From positions 6,138,001-6,202,000 of the forward strand of contig JAHWDD010000002.1 of assembly GCA_023897205.1 (NCBI GenBank): 64,000 bases of DNA, read 5' to 3'. The notes under the pieces are model-generated. The model was not told the origin of the DNA and made no database searches. It was given only the letters and a program-made list of their open reading frames with translations. The first letter of the stretch is position 1; each line of letters opens with the position of its first letter. Origin of the DNA: Exophiala sp. HKRS030. Its lineage: Eukaryota; Ascomycota; Eurotiomycetes; Chaetothyriales; Herpotrichiellaceae. The translations under genes were made by a program, and so were the position numbers. This document shows, one piece after another, positions 46,501 through 58,138 of this stretch.

Positions 46501-49500
46501 TCACGTCCGGGATGCACTCGCTGACAAACATCGATCCCAAAATAAATCGCCATTTTGATTTCCGTCCTGCCCACACGTCGCCCTGCGCGACTCTGGTGCA
46601 TCGCCTATGATAGTATCAAACAGAGCCCCAGCCCGCCGCAGCTGGGCTGCAGTTCGAACGTTAAACGCCCATTCGGCCAAACTCCTATCACCGCCCTGCG
46701 TTCTATGCGAAGTTGGCCCCGGGTGGTCGCCGTGTAGATTGAAGCTCTGCAAATCCAAGTTGGGCTTGTCTCAGCATGTCTCCTTGCTACAGTATGGATT
46801 ATCCTGGCGGCATTCTTGCACGTGAGGAACGTGATCGTCGAGAGCTCCACCTGTCCCAGCCTTTTGGATCTGCTTGTAAATGGTAGTTGCAAGGACATTC
46901 TTCAGCAATCATCACAGAATACGACAATTTGTGTTCCCTGTGTTAATTTCTCGGTAGCCTGGGGGGATTCCATGTCCATGTTGGGAAGCAGCATGCCATA
47001 CGTTGATTGGACTCGTTCCTTAGCGTGTTACAGGGCTAGCGTGGAGAACGCCATCCTGATTCCTGATTCCCGACTAGAAGGTGTGGGTCTACACAGACTG
47101 GCCTTTCGAGGCTAGCCGGGGAGCAAAGGAATGATGGAAGAGGCTGCAGAAACATAGTCCAAGAAGCCAGATTACGGGAAACTGCATCAAAAATCCTTGC
47201 ACAGGCAGACGTACCTCGCCTGGTACAGTAAAACCTGGATCACCTCGTTTTCGTGTATGTATGTACGTACCTGTCTGCTCCGTATGCGGAGTGCGGCGTT
47301 ACGGAGTCAGGGGTTTCCTATATGGAATACTGCCATACCCTAACCCAATGCAGTCGAGAGCGTAGAACAGTAGAACAGTGCGCTTGCCTCAAAGCTTCTA
47401 GTGCATTTGGCAACTGCCTAAAGTCAACTTCCACTTCAAGCCAGATTTCGCTCCGCGTGTATCCGCATCTAATTCTCTGAGGCTTTCAACCTCTGACGTA
47501 TCAATTCCATTTGATTATCCCAATTTGTCTTCATACCATCAGCATGCTGCGTGAACACCGCCTTTTGGCTGTAGCATGGTTGCTCAAAGACGTTGCGCAC
47601 TACAGAGTCATGCAGGTCATTTGCTCGGGCCGTTGTGCCGTTGTGCTCGAATCATCTCATGAGTTTGCCGGTCACGGCTGCAAAGAGGTAAGAGGATCGA
47701 CGCCCATCCGTTTTTCGCGTTGCTTGCTACGAGTCCATACCCAAGATTGATCGCTATCCCCTAACCGACTGTCACTGCTATCATAGTCGCAGCTTCTCTG
47801 GTTTGATCATGTCATGCTCTTATTGGGCCCGATACAGTGCCTCATGCACTGCTGCATACGCTTGTCTCGGGCTTGTGTTGTTCTCGAGCTTATCGAAAGG
47901 AATTATGATATGATACAAGGGAAGCCTTGGGAAATCAGTAATCACCCTGCAGGGTTCTTCAGCTTTCTGAGACGCACATGATTCCCTGATGCTCCTTGTG
48001 GAGGTCAAATCGATGGCCATCCCCAATCACTCGCCAGATTAAGGACTTAAAGCAGCACACCAGAGGTCACCGACGTTCGTACGCTGGGAATTAATCATGT
48101 GCAAGGCATTTCTCCGGGCCACCCAAGATCCACAATTCCCCTGTATTTCCGAATGAGTACAACGATCCAACGAACTACCCAGGCCGAGCCTATTGGCCAT
48201 AAATTCTCTTTGTATTCCGTGCTGCTGCTGGGTATTTGACAAACTCTGTACGTTACTCCCGCGGAAGGGCTTCTCCGCAACTGCTCGGGCAGTGATACCT
48301 ATGTATTCACTCACATCTGTCATCGTCAATCTCCACTGATGTTCCGGCAGATGAGACAAGTGTGCATGTGGACTTCACCTTACAGGTCAATTTGGAAGAG
48401 CGCTATCCTCCGGATATACGAACTTCATCCATGGACCTCACAAAAGACGCTTCTGGGTGGGTATTCTGCCTGATTTAATGGCGCACATCGACCTGACAGT
48501 GATACGAGATCCTCTTTGTGAATATCCCTTTACAGACAAGCGGTCTGCCACATGCCAGTGTGCATTGCATTTCAAATAGCAGCTTGCTCTAACGATTGGT
48601 TGAATTGGCAACACACTACCACCAAGGGAACTTGGAAGACTGTCTAGCGCAATGCCGACTCGACTAGCGTTCCACCATGGTGGTCATACAGTTATAATCC
48701 CTACCAATCAATACCCGTCAACTATGTCCAGCCAGTCTCCCGTATTTGTCTATACAGGGGCGCTTAATCTTCAGCAGAAGTCCCTATTTTACGACCGTGG
48801 CTGCGGTGGTAGTTGCTTGGGTGAAGGAGAAGACCGCGTATACGCTTACTTGCGGGACAACACTGTGAGCTGGGGTGAATCGCAAAAGAGTGCCCAAGAT
48901 TGGGAAGCTGCTTTCCTACATCAACACTCACCCTCCAGCATTCTGCGTCTCGGCCCCAAAAAAGCTTGCGTTGAACACGAATCCGAAATGTCAGCACTTA
49001 AGAATTAGGCATGTCCTGCTCTTGCTTGCCCAATCCCAATGTGCAAATTCTTTTCCACCTCGCTCGAATGCCTCCATCAGAGACTCAAGCTTTTGCAAGT
49101 GGAAGAGCTCAAAAGTCTAATGATCCCGATAGCCCTAAAGGACTCCATCGTCCTCACAATATACATGCATGACCGTTCGGACAACATCACCGGGAATGAC
49201 CCGACAAGAACAGTGGGTAACCAGCGGGATTCAAAGTGTCCCGAGCATAGCACTTTCAGACCCGTACGCATGAACATCTTAGTACAGATCTCCACTCTTA
49301 GCTTCATCTAGGCCCCTTCTTCTGGTAAATTGTTGAATGATTACGGGCCGTTTCCAGGGCTGCATATATCCGCGCAGCCAGATGATTTACTGGATGCTAA
49401 GTCAGCCATAATGATCCACTTGAAACAATCACCCGTACTGAAAGTTACAGGTGGCTGGTTTGATACCGACAAAAGAATGTCCGTGCTGTATCAAATGAAG

Positions 49501-51704
49501 ATTACACCGTGATATCAAAGGAGAGACGCAAGGAGGCTGTCCTTCCAGCGATGGATTTTGGGGGTTTCTTGTCCGCCCTTCAAAATCGTGCCTGCAAGAA
49601 ATTTTTGTTTGTCTAGATGAAGTCAACATGTTCGTAGCAGTTGAAAGGACTGTGGTTGCGCCCCGATTCACAGCTCTGCGGCCGTATGAATGCACAGTGG
49701 GCACCAACATGGTAGGCCTCCCGTCCAAGCCTCCTTCCCTTTGCTCCATGTTGTGTCCTCGGCCTTCAATTAGGCGGTCCTTCACAACTTTGCCTAAAAT
49801 GCTGAATAAGTTTAGGGACTGGCGATCTGTCCAACAATCCAATGATATTCCGGTTGTGCCCGGGTGTCTTTGACACTGCCCCTATCGGATGCTCTAACAG
49901 GCGTTTCATAGCCTGCAGATTGCAGTTCGTCCTGTCAAGGTCTTCCTCCTGGATATAGCCCAAGACAACTAAAGCATAGACACGGAAATGCAGAGCAATT
50001 TGAAACGACCAAGGAGAATGATTGAGATCGTGCCGGGGAGAATTGAGCGAGGCGATCTGTGCCGACCTTCCACTCGCCAACCATATCTCGCCCTTGCCGT
50101 ATATCTCCTACAAGACCAGGTACCGGGGTAGTTGATTGTGTCGACGACTACAACAAGTGCACGACGAAAGCCAGTATAAGAAGTTGGGCAATCCTGCTGC
50201 GGAGAGCACACTGCATCTTCCCCGGATGACCAGCTAGGATGGCCCCAGCGGCAATAGAGACTTCCTTCGGGCTGTAAATTTTGACGCCCTACAGGTGGAT
50301 TACCTCCCAAATCCTGAAATGGGGCATTCTTGACAATGAAACCCGCCTCTGTGCAGCGGCTCGATTCGCCGAGTGGATTCAAGATTGTGATTGAGATCCT
50401 GATCACCACGAGTCACGAACCGTGGGAAGAAGGCCCCATTTGTAACGCATGCAGATGCATTCCATTCAGGAGAAATGTTTCAACGGACGGTATAGAACAC
50501 TGACGTGGCTCCATGTGCAACCTATGGTATTGTATTGAAGATTTTATGTCCGTTTGGGTGTGCCTATCTCCTGAGACGGTTTGCTTGTTCAACGATTTCG
50601 ACAAGAGACCTTGAGTTGCAGCTCGACTAACATTCGACAAATGAACAACTTCTCAAGTTACTCTGTTTGAGGAGCTTTGGCCGATAGGTAAACACGTGGG
50701 CCTGCGTGAAGTGCCTGAGCAACGATGTCTGCAGGGTCTGCAACTTAAGGGGTCAAATTACTACTCAGGAGAGTCAAAATGCTCAAGCGCTACGACTGAT
50801 TCTGTTTGACGCTCCCCGACATCTGCTCTTTGTGGTTTGTCGACCAGTGACCCTCTACAGTGCAAAACAGGCTCCATCGGAGCTCGATCATAGTTCAAGC
50901 GCCAGGGCTCTTCAAGAGGGCGCAGTTCTAGAACAACTTAGTAACTTCATCGTAAGGGGCAGCGTAGGTGGGGTGTGCTACCAATGCCATGCTTGTAGCC
51001 TGCGGGCTGCGCAAGCCTCATGCAAAGGGAGGGCAACCGATACCTCAGCTAAGCAAGATGTAAATAGTCCTGGTGGAAGGTTGCCAGAAGGTAATGGTTT
51101 AGTCAGGACATATGTATTCATAGTCCTCCTGTAAGCCTTCTCTACGGAGTACAGAAGGCGGAGCAGTTTTGACGAATGAGATGGCGAAGGGCAGTGCCAG
51201 AAGCGAGGTCCAAGAGCCTCGGCCTTAGAGCTCAGTAAATGGAGTCTAAGTGGAATTCGACCAAGCTAATTGGCCCTCGGGCCTTTAGTAGAGGCTAAGG
51301 ATTTAACATGGGTTAAGCGTAGGAATACTTGGCTTGAAAGGTCCCGTTAAGCAACTAAATCCTCCGTGATCCTCCAAACTCCGTGCTCCGGACCCTATCA
51401 AGGAAAGTCCCGAGTTACAAGGCAGGTGCTACGCAGGACCTAATAGCTACTAGGGCTCTAAATGCGCACCTACGGCAGGTGTACGGTGTACGGTACACGG
51501 AGTAGGTGGAAACTAACTCCCAACTGCAGTGGCCCTCATCGCCCCCAGATTCTCCCAACTCCCACTCCATGCCATAATTCCGTCCTTCTTCTCTCCTCAC
51601 ATCTTACCAAGTTGCACGACGCGGAATCATTTCCTCCTCCACAATCTGCTCCCCACAAAGTCAACCAACGAGTATACATTGACTGCAAGGCGTACCCTGT
51701 CGAC

Positions 51705-54187
51705 ATGGTGACCAGCACCGTCGCGTCCGACAGCTCGCCGCCACCAGTCGCCCATGGCGAGAAGAGGAAGGCCGACGATGGCTCCAATGGCAACGCACAC
51801 ACAAGATCCAAGAGGAACAGATATATCTCTATCGCCTGGTGAGACCCCGCTGGCTGGGCACTCGCCAGCATTGTTCTGTCATATATTAACAAAAGTGTTA
51901 GCAACGAATGCAAGCGCCGCAAGATCAAATGCAATGGTCAAACACCGTGTCAGCGGTGTGGGAATCTATCCCTCGACTGTGTCTATGCTCCCAATTGTTG
52001 CACCAACTCGCTCAAAGATTCGGCGTACGACAACCTTCTCACTCTTATACCTTGTTCAAAGGTCGCTAACGCGTTGTTAGGGAGTTCCACCAGATGCGAG
52101 ACCATATCACCGCTTTGCAGGATCAGGTCAATGATCTCTATGCTAGTCTGAACGAACTTCGAAATAGGTCTGATACCGGCTTCAATGCTGCCATCGACCC
52201 CCACTTCTCTCAAGATGGCTCTGCTCGCGGCATGTCTTTATCCGTATCCAGGACCCTGCCTCCCTTATATCTCCCAAAAGGCCGTCTCAAAAAGCCTTGC
52301 CACAATTCCATGGCCCTACAAGTACGTTATATGGGTTGGATGTGGCAAAATCCTCGTTACAAACAATGGGTATAACGTCGCACAACAATATCGACGAAGG
52401 TTTGATTTCTGGAGAGAGAAGTCGAGCGGTGTCGCCCATTCATGTTCCGGCCATGACACCGCATCCCTCCAAGGACCCACTGTGGCTGGTAGACTACAAC
52501 GAAGTTGTTCGTCTTTGCCAGATTTATGAAGAGGAAATCGGCCTCATGTACCCCGTGGTGGACATCGAAAAGGTCCTGCAACATGCTAATTCTTTGTACA
52601 AGTTCATCGGCGCCTCGCTTCGAACTGGATTGGGTCAGCCTGGGCTACCGGGTGCAGATGCTTTCGACGATGAGGAGACAACTATTCTCAAGATGATCCT
52701 CGCTGTCACTTTGACAGTTGAAGGTCACGGACGCAGTGAGCTTGGTCAGAGGTTTTTCGACACCGCAAAACCGGCCGTTGACCTGAAATTGGTCACTGCC
52801 ATTGATATTCGATCTGTTCAATTGACTGTGCTTACTGTAAGCCCCAAATCCATATTGTCGTCGTTGGACTTTTGTTAACTTTCGAACAGGCCAAGTACTA
52901 CTTTCAGAAAGATGAGGAAGCTCAGGCGTGGCGATTCATCGGTATTGCGGCTCGCATGTGCATTGAGATGGGTCTCCATCGGAAGGATTCCTTACTCAAA
53001 TCATTCACCAACGAGATCGAATATCAGCAGGCGATCCGTATATTCTGGACCGTGTATGCCCTAGATCGACGTTGGAGCTTTGGAACCGGGATGCCATTTG
53101 CGTTACAGGACACAGACATTGATCCCGCATTGCCTGAACCTGTAAGTTGGAAGACAGATTTCTGTATAAGCACAACTTAACTGACACGATACAGGATGAG
53201 AGCCATCCGTACTTGAAACACATCACCAAGTACAACCAGATTGCAACCAAAGTATGGTACCACAACCTTGCGTACGCAGCAGGGCGGAATACGAAAAAAG
53301 ACGAGATTGGATTCTTAGATTATCAGGTCATACAGTGGTATCAAAACCTACCAGATCGTATACAATCCAACGGGCAAGACCTCACCCGTGAGAATGAAGG
53401 GGCGGGCCGTGGTCTCCGACGCCTTCGTGTGCTGATGTACATGCGTCGCAATCAAGCACGAATTTCAATATATCGCCCCATCCTACATTCGGCGACGAGC
53501 ATCATGGAAAATCGCCATTACGCACAGAATGTTGTCGATGTAGCCAAGGACACAATCAACACGCTCACGAGCGTGAACCAGAATTCCGACATCTACAAAA
53601 CACAACAGGTCCTGTACAACTATTTCCTGGTACAGGCTTTGGCAGTTCTGTTCCTGGCGGTGGCTCATGCTCCAGCCGTGTTCTGTTCTCAGACCAGGTC
53701 TGAATTCTACTCTGCGATAGAGATCGTCAAAGGGTTTAGCACCAAGTCCCATGTTTCCAAGCGACTTTGGAGAACTGTGCGAGGGCTGAAGGAGATGGGC
53801 GACAAGATCGGGCTTCTTGCACGAGGCGGAGGCAATATGATTGATGCCGAGCAAGATCCTCACTCAGATGCAGCGGTTGCAATGGCAGGTCTTGCAGGTC
53901 ACAAAGTCGATTTTCCAGGCTTTTCGAACCCGCAACGACCAAATGGTCATGGAAACGGGAATGGGCATGCAAATGATGAACTGGGAGTAAGCCCGGATGA
54001 TGCACTGCAAATCACAAATGAGTTGTCGAGCCTGTTCGAACTGGCAGGAGGGTATGGTGGCACTACTCCCGGACCAGAAACGTATAATTTCATGGGCCAA
54101 CATGAAGATGCGGGATTTAGCGAAGGGTTCAATGGTGCATTTGGGAATGAGCCTGAGTTGACTCGAATCATCAACGAGTTATTTTGA
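51705..54187 (+). CDS. Zn2Cys6 transcription factor (one apparent frameshift)
   Basis: Five exons: 51705-51838, 51902-52024, 52081-52836, 52890-53141 and 53195-54187. The first splice completes the zinc cluster CNECKRRKIKC, C-QR-C and a final Cys (C45, C48, C55, C61, C64, C71). A coiled-coil-like stretch (HQMRDHITALQDQVNDLYASL) follows as a dimerisation element. Exon 3 breaks once: SARGMSLSVSR must continue as DPASLISPKRPSQKALPQFH in the next frame, needing one more G at the GG of 52251-52252. The fungal-specific domain is well conserved (YEEEIGLMYPVVDIEKVL, and across introns KYYFQKDEEAQAW and DRRWSFGTGMPFALQDTDID). Corrected length is 752 residues. The C-terminus is Gly/Asn-rich. It is a nuclear regulator of the XlnR-like class of fungal-specific factors; its target is unknown. 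Confidence 0.87.
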
Positions 54188-55026
54188 GATTTGGTATCTT
54201 GAGAACGACATGATTTTTACCTACCTCCCTATCTCCTACCTACGTCTGTATATCTTATCTGCGTTGCCTGTGACTGAGGCATATGTTATCACGTGATTGA
54301 GTTGCCAAGTCTAAACATCGCAAACCGAAACCCAAACGTGCGTCAACCTGGTGGTCCCTGTCCGCCCATCCACCCACACCATATACCCTGCAACTGGGCT
54401 ACGTCCTCACATTGCATATCAAGATATTCAGAAATCCAGCTTGGTCTTGACCGATCGCATGGTGTCGCCAAATATCACGGTATTTGATCTGTCCGCGCCA
54501 ATGTTCAACACTTGAATTCAATTCAAATCCCCATCTCTGTCGACCGCAGACAACACCTCATCGTTCTTGTCCATCCCAACCACTTGCACAGCCCACGTCG
54601 GTCTTCTCGTCTCGACTCTCGCTCGTCTCTCCTTCCGAGTTCCTCCACCTAGATTCGTCCTAAAAGAGCCAAAGACATTGGACTCACACCACTGCCTGAT
54701 ATCGATTTCTAGTCTCGCCCCCCTCTCCCCTCTCCATGTCCAAGAGCCACTGGTCGTCATAAGTCAAGTTACATCCCCTGAAAACCCCTCCTCCCCACTA
54801 TTGAGAAACCGACGCCAGCCTGATTCTCCATTTGAGATCGACCGTCACGTACCGACCATCTCTGCAGTCTTCGAACTCAACCTAACACAACCTCGAATTC
54901 AATCTGTCTGCAGCACAAGCCTCCGTTCTGGCCGCGGGCCTGGACAGGCTCCACCTGGAAGAGACCGACTACTCGGAATCTCTCTACTACCAACACTTTA
55001 CCACTTCGTCCGCCACTATATCCGAC
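54188..55026. promoter_or_regulatory. Intergenic region and C/T-rich leader of ckb1
   Basis: About 840 bases. From about 54530 the sequence is strongly C/T-rich with TCTC and CCTC runs, typical of a long leader of a housekeeping gene. A 163-codon open frame in this part shares the bias and is not credible as a protein. Confidence 0.55.
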
Positions 55027-56418
55027 ATGTCTCAATCCTCCGAACAAAGCCCAGATAGCTGGATAGGCACCTTCTGTAATTTGGTTGGACACGAATATTT
55101 CGCCGAGGTCAGCGAAGATTTCATCGAAGATGATTTCAACCTGACCGGCCTACAATCCCAGGTTCCCATGTACAAGGATGCATTGGAAATGATTCTTGAC
55201 GTTGAACCCTCAGATACAAACTCGTCGGCTTTGTCCGAAGAGGAGGAGGAAGAGGAAGAAGAGGAAGATGACGGACTACTAGGTGACGAATTGGATGATC
55301 CTCCCGCCAACGAGAACGGTGCGCGGCGGCAGTCCGGCGTCTCTGCAGGCGGAAGGCGGCATGGTCGCACCTCTTCAGATACTAGTGTCATTGAGTCTTC
55401 TGCTGAACTTCTCTACGGCCTCATTCATGCTAGATATATCACCTCTAGACCCGGCATTCAGCAAATGATGGAAAAGTACGAGTCTTCACACTTCGGGTTC
55501 TGTCCTCGAGTGCACTGCACTCAAACAAAGGTGCTGCCTGTGGGGTTGACAGATACTCCAGGTCAACAAACAGTCAAACTTTATTGTCCCAGTTGTACCG
55601 ATGTTTACACCCCTCCCAACTCGAGGTTTCAAGCAGTGGATGGTGCGTTCTTCGGAACCACATTTCCCTGTCTGTTCTTTATGTCTTATCCCGAACTCGA
55701 TATAGCACCTTTGAAGAAACGATCGACCCGAGAGTTCAACAACCAAGCCAACGACGATGCAGAGAGTGTTTTGAGCCCAACCGAAACGAACGCATCCCGA
55801 ACAGGTGCTGGAATAACAGCCAGTCGAAGCTCAAGTCTCACCCTACCGCAAGCACCTGCCGTTCCTGGTCTCTCACAGAATCGAGACGATAAGACGTCGT
55901 CCTCCGCAAATGTCGCCCCTCCTCTACCACTTCAACCGGTTCACATCAATGGAATATCTACACACAACCTCGCTCCAGGGCTAGGAAAGGGTAGAATCTA
56001 CGAACCGAGGATCTATGGCTTCAGAGTCTCGGAAAGAGCCAAGAGTGGACCAAGAATGAAATGGCTTCGTTCGAAACCCACAGATATTAACGAACTCGAT
56101 GAGGCAAGGATATATCACGAGAGGTACGGTGGTACAATTGATGGTGATCCCGACGAGGACCCACATAGCTTCTCTGGCGAAGAGGAAGATGATGAGATTC
56201 AACAAGAAGACGATGGTGATGCCGTGATGGGAAGTCAAGGGCAAATTGGATCACAACCGAGGTCAAAACGAGAGGCCGATGCTGATGGTGACGCTCCTAT
56301 GGCGTCTCAAAGTCAGGGCCAGTCTAAAGCAAAGTCTAAGCGGAAGTCTGGTGGTGCCAATCAACATGCCGGCGTCGAACTGCAGCAAGGTCAACAAACA
56401 GGTGGAAACTGGATATGA
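55027..56418 (+). CDS. ckb1: Casein kinase 2 regulatory (beta) subunit
   Basis: A single exon of 463 residues. The N-terminal helical domain is classical (SWIGTFCNLVGHEYFAEVSE, FIEDDFNLTGL), with an acidic insertion of nine Glu then Asp residues near 72-83 and a disordered loop to about residue 120. The zinc-binding core follows: LLYGLIHARYI, YESSHFGFCPRVHC, VLPVGL, KLYCPSCTDVY with the paired Cys motifs, and DGAFFGTTFPCLFFMSYPE. The C-terminal tail of about 200 residues is Ser-, Asp- and Gln-rich and contains a conserved IYEPRIYGFRVSERAKSGP block. The beta dimer holds two catalytic CK2 subunits together and selects substrates. The long tail is typical of filamentous-fungal Ckb1 and absent from animal beta subunits. 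No frameshift was seen. Confidence 0.95.
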   Translation: MSQSSEQSPDSWIGTFCNLVGHEYFAEVSEDFIEDDFNLTGLQSQVPMYKDALEMILDVEPSDTNSSALSEEEEEEEEEEDDGLLGDELDDPPANENGARRQSGVSAGGRRHGRTSSDTSVIESSAELLYGLIHARYITSRPGIQQMMEKYESSHFGFCPRVHCTQTKVLPVGLTDTPGQQTVKLYCPSCTDVYTPPNSRFQAVDGAFFGTTFPCLFFMSYPELDIAPLKKRSTREFNNQANDDAESVLSPTETNASRTGAGITASRSSSLTLPQAPAVPGLSQNRDDKTSSSANVAPPLPLQPVHINGISTHNLAPGLGKGRIYEPRIYGFRVSERAKSGPRMKWLRSKPTDINELDEARIYHERYGGTIDGDPDEDPHSFSGEEEDDEIQQEDDGDAVMGSQGQIGSQPRSKREADADGDAPMASQSQGQSKAKSKRKSGGANQHAGVELQQGQQTGGNWI

Positions 56419-58138
56419 AGGGATGTTCAAACTGCTGATGTAGGAACTGATGATAATTGTCCAAGGTCAATAATTGGCGAGTGGTTTCATATCATTCACG
56501 ATGATTCGGTATTACCACGGACGCTGTTAGCAGTCTGATCGGGACGTCGAGGGTCCAAACCATCTTCCGGCGTTGGAAATATTCTCAAGTCCGGCAGAGA
56601 TTTCGCATCAAAGATTGATGAAACATGCAAGGCGAAATGGATACAATTCAAGAGGAATCATTTCGGTGGGCAGATACTAATGGTGATGGGTCCAATCCTG
56701 AAACATATCATTCCCATAGCACAAATGCAAATCACACCATCCACGGTGCAAGGGTCACTCAGTATCGTGATGTCGACTCTGCATATTGGCAATACTCTGG
56801 GACAAAGGCTGAATTCATATTATTCAAGTGCTCAAGTGGTTTTATCATGGCCACCTTCGAACTGCAACTTTCCTAAATTAGGAGATACACCGCATGAGCC
56901 CAGTACTTAACAATCCCCGAAACGCAGATCAATGAGAAGATATCAGGAGCGAAGCCGAACATAAAGGGGAAATGAACCAAACGATAGCACAACGGTGGAT
57001 TCGAACGAACCAATGACCTCAATGTCGCAAGCCAGGGCGTTAAATGACGTGTTTCTATGGACACAGAGATTCAAAGATGGGGTTTCTCGCGAGGCTTGCG
57101 TCAAGGGGAAGAAGCGTGTAGAGCATGCATGCCATACACGCTGCGGTTCTACCCAGGCTCAGAGGCACAGCAAACAAACAAACAAAAACCGAGCATATAC
57201 GACAAATGCCGTCCATTGTTCCACATACACACACACATGGACATACAAATTCAGACGCATGTCTAAACATACAGTACTTACACATATCCATATCCACTAT
57301 ATCCCTATCCACTTGCCTCGACATACACACGCACGCACAAGCACACATGAGCACAGGGCGGACAACCGAGCGGCAAAAGAACTATGTCTCGATTGACAAT
57401 AGCCGTTGGCGAGTCTAGTCAAGTCTAGTCCTAGTCAAGATAGTCCAAACACGTACCCATCGGCATCGGCATCGGCATCGACAATGATGGTGGCAGTAGC
57501 AGCGGCAGCAATACCGGCAGCGGCAGCAGCAGCAGTGATGATGATGACGACGACGACGACGAGCAGGACGACTTCGCATGAGACTCGAGATATATATATT
57601 TTCTCCTCCAAAACCCTCACCCACCACCGTCTCTTCTATAATTCTCCATAGACTTTTGTTTCTCCTGCCTAGCCTACCTTACTCTGAATTCTACCTGTCC
57701 AAAGATAACTCTGGCTCTGGGACGTAACTAATTTACGTATCCAAGTACTACTCTACTTAGACTTGATTGTTGTACCTGATTTGATTTCCTCTTCCTCCAT
57801 TTCTTCCTCCCTCTCCTTCCTCCCTTTATCTCTCCCTTCCATTTCTTCCTTCCTACCTGGCTTTCGTTCCGCGTTCTTCATACTATCCACTTGGGGTTTC
57901 TAGATTTATGGTCATGAACTCATTGAATGCTCTTCGTGATTTTCCTTAGGTTCGACAAGACATGCCTTTGTACAAAGCGACATGGGTATTTCGGTATATG
58001 TGTGCTACATTCTAGACCAAAATCTCACGGGAATGAAATCCAAATATTGTGAAATACCATGAGCAAGAAATCTAGATCATGTCGGATATTTCTCATCCGA
58101 CCAATTCACACCTTTATGTGCACGATTTATCCAGGATT
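56419..58138. other. Convergent intergenic region with microsatellites
   Basis: About 1.7 kb between the 3' ends of ckb1 and the monooxygenase gene. It contains CA-rich stretches (57225-57345), a GGCATC tract and GCA/GAC trinucleotide tracts (57459-57568). A tRNA-like patch near 56990-57040 does not fold. No gene is supported. Confidence 0.6.
57459..57568. repeat. Trinucleotide and hexanucleotide repeat cluster
   Basis: Four CATCGG units, then GCAGTAGCAGCGGCAGC-type runs, then GATGATGATGACGACGACGACGAC. Any open frame here (Ser-Ala, Ala-rich, Thr-rich) is a by-product of the repeats. Confidence 0.85.

Larger units (their letters stand above)
31105..51151. repeat. Dispersed 9-mer TACTCCGTA (either strand)
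   Basis: Full copies begin at 31105, 34458, 37011, 37760, 43242, 43455 and 51143, with an eighth outside this span at 15195. Partial copies occur near 42303, 47278 and 60655. A random 64-kb sequence would be expected to hold about half of one copy counting both strands, so the motif is strongly enriched. All copies are in non-coding DNA. Confidence 0.7.
42316..51704. other. Gene-poor region of about 9.4 kb upstream of the bZIP gene
   Basis: No supported gene. It holds several microsatellites (listed separately), three full copies of TACTCCGTA (43242, 43455, 51143), and many short open frames of 100-146 codons on both strands without recognisable domains (for example plus 48652-49008, minus 49969-50409, plus 50706-51134). 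The left edge should be the long promoter and leader of the bZIP gene, the right edge the C/T-rich leader of the Zn2Cys6 gene at 51705. Confidence 0.55.

Noticed and set aside
29048..51704. Transposon or RIP-degraded block as the cause of the gene-poor island
   Set aside because: No terminal repeats, no transposase or reverse-transcriptase motifs in any frame, and no AT skew by eye.
54567..55058. 163-codon frame upstream of and overlapping the ckb1 start
   Set aside because: Its composition reflects the C/T-rich leader, and the ckb1 frame is clearly the coding one.
56980..57060. tRNA-like patch on the minus strand with a B-box-like GTTCGAATCC and a TTAACGC/GACATTGAGGTC stretch
   Set aside because: The bases on either side of the T loop do not pair and no acceptor stem can be formed, so it is at best a degraded tRNA and probably coincidence.
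57406..57651. Ala/Thr-rich 81-codon frame
   Set aside because: It is produced entirely by trinucleotide repeats.
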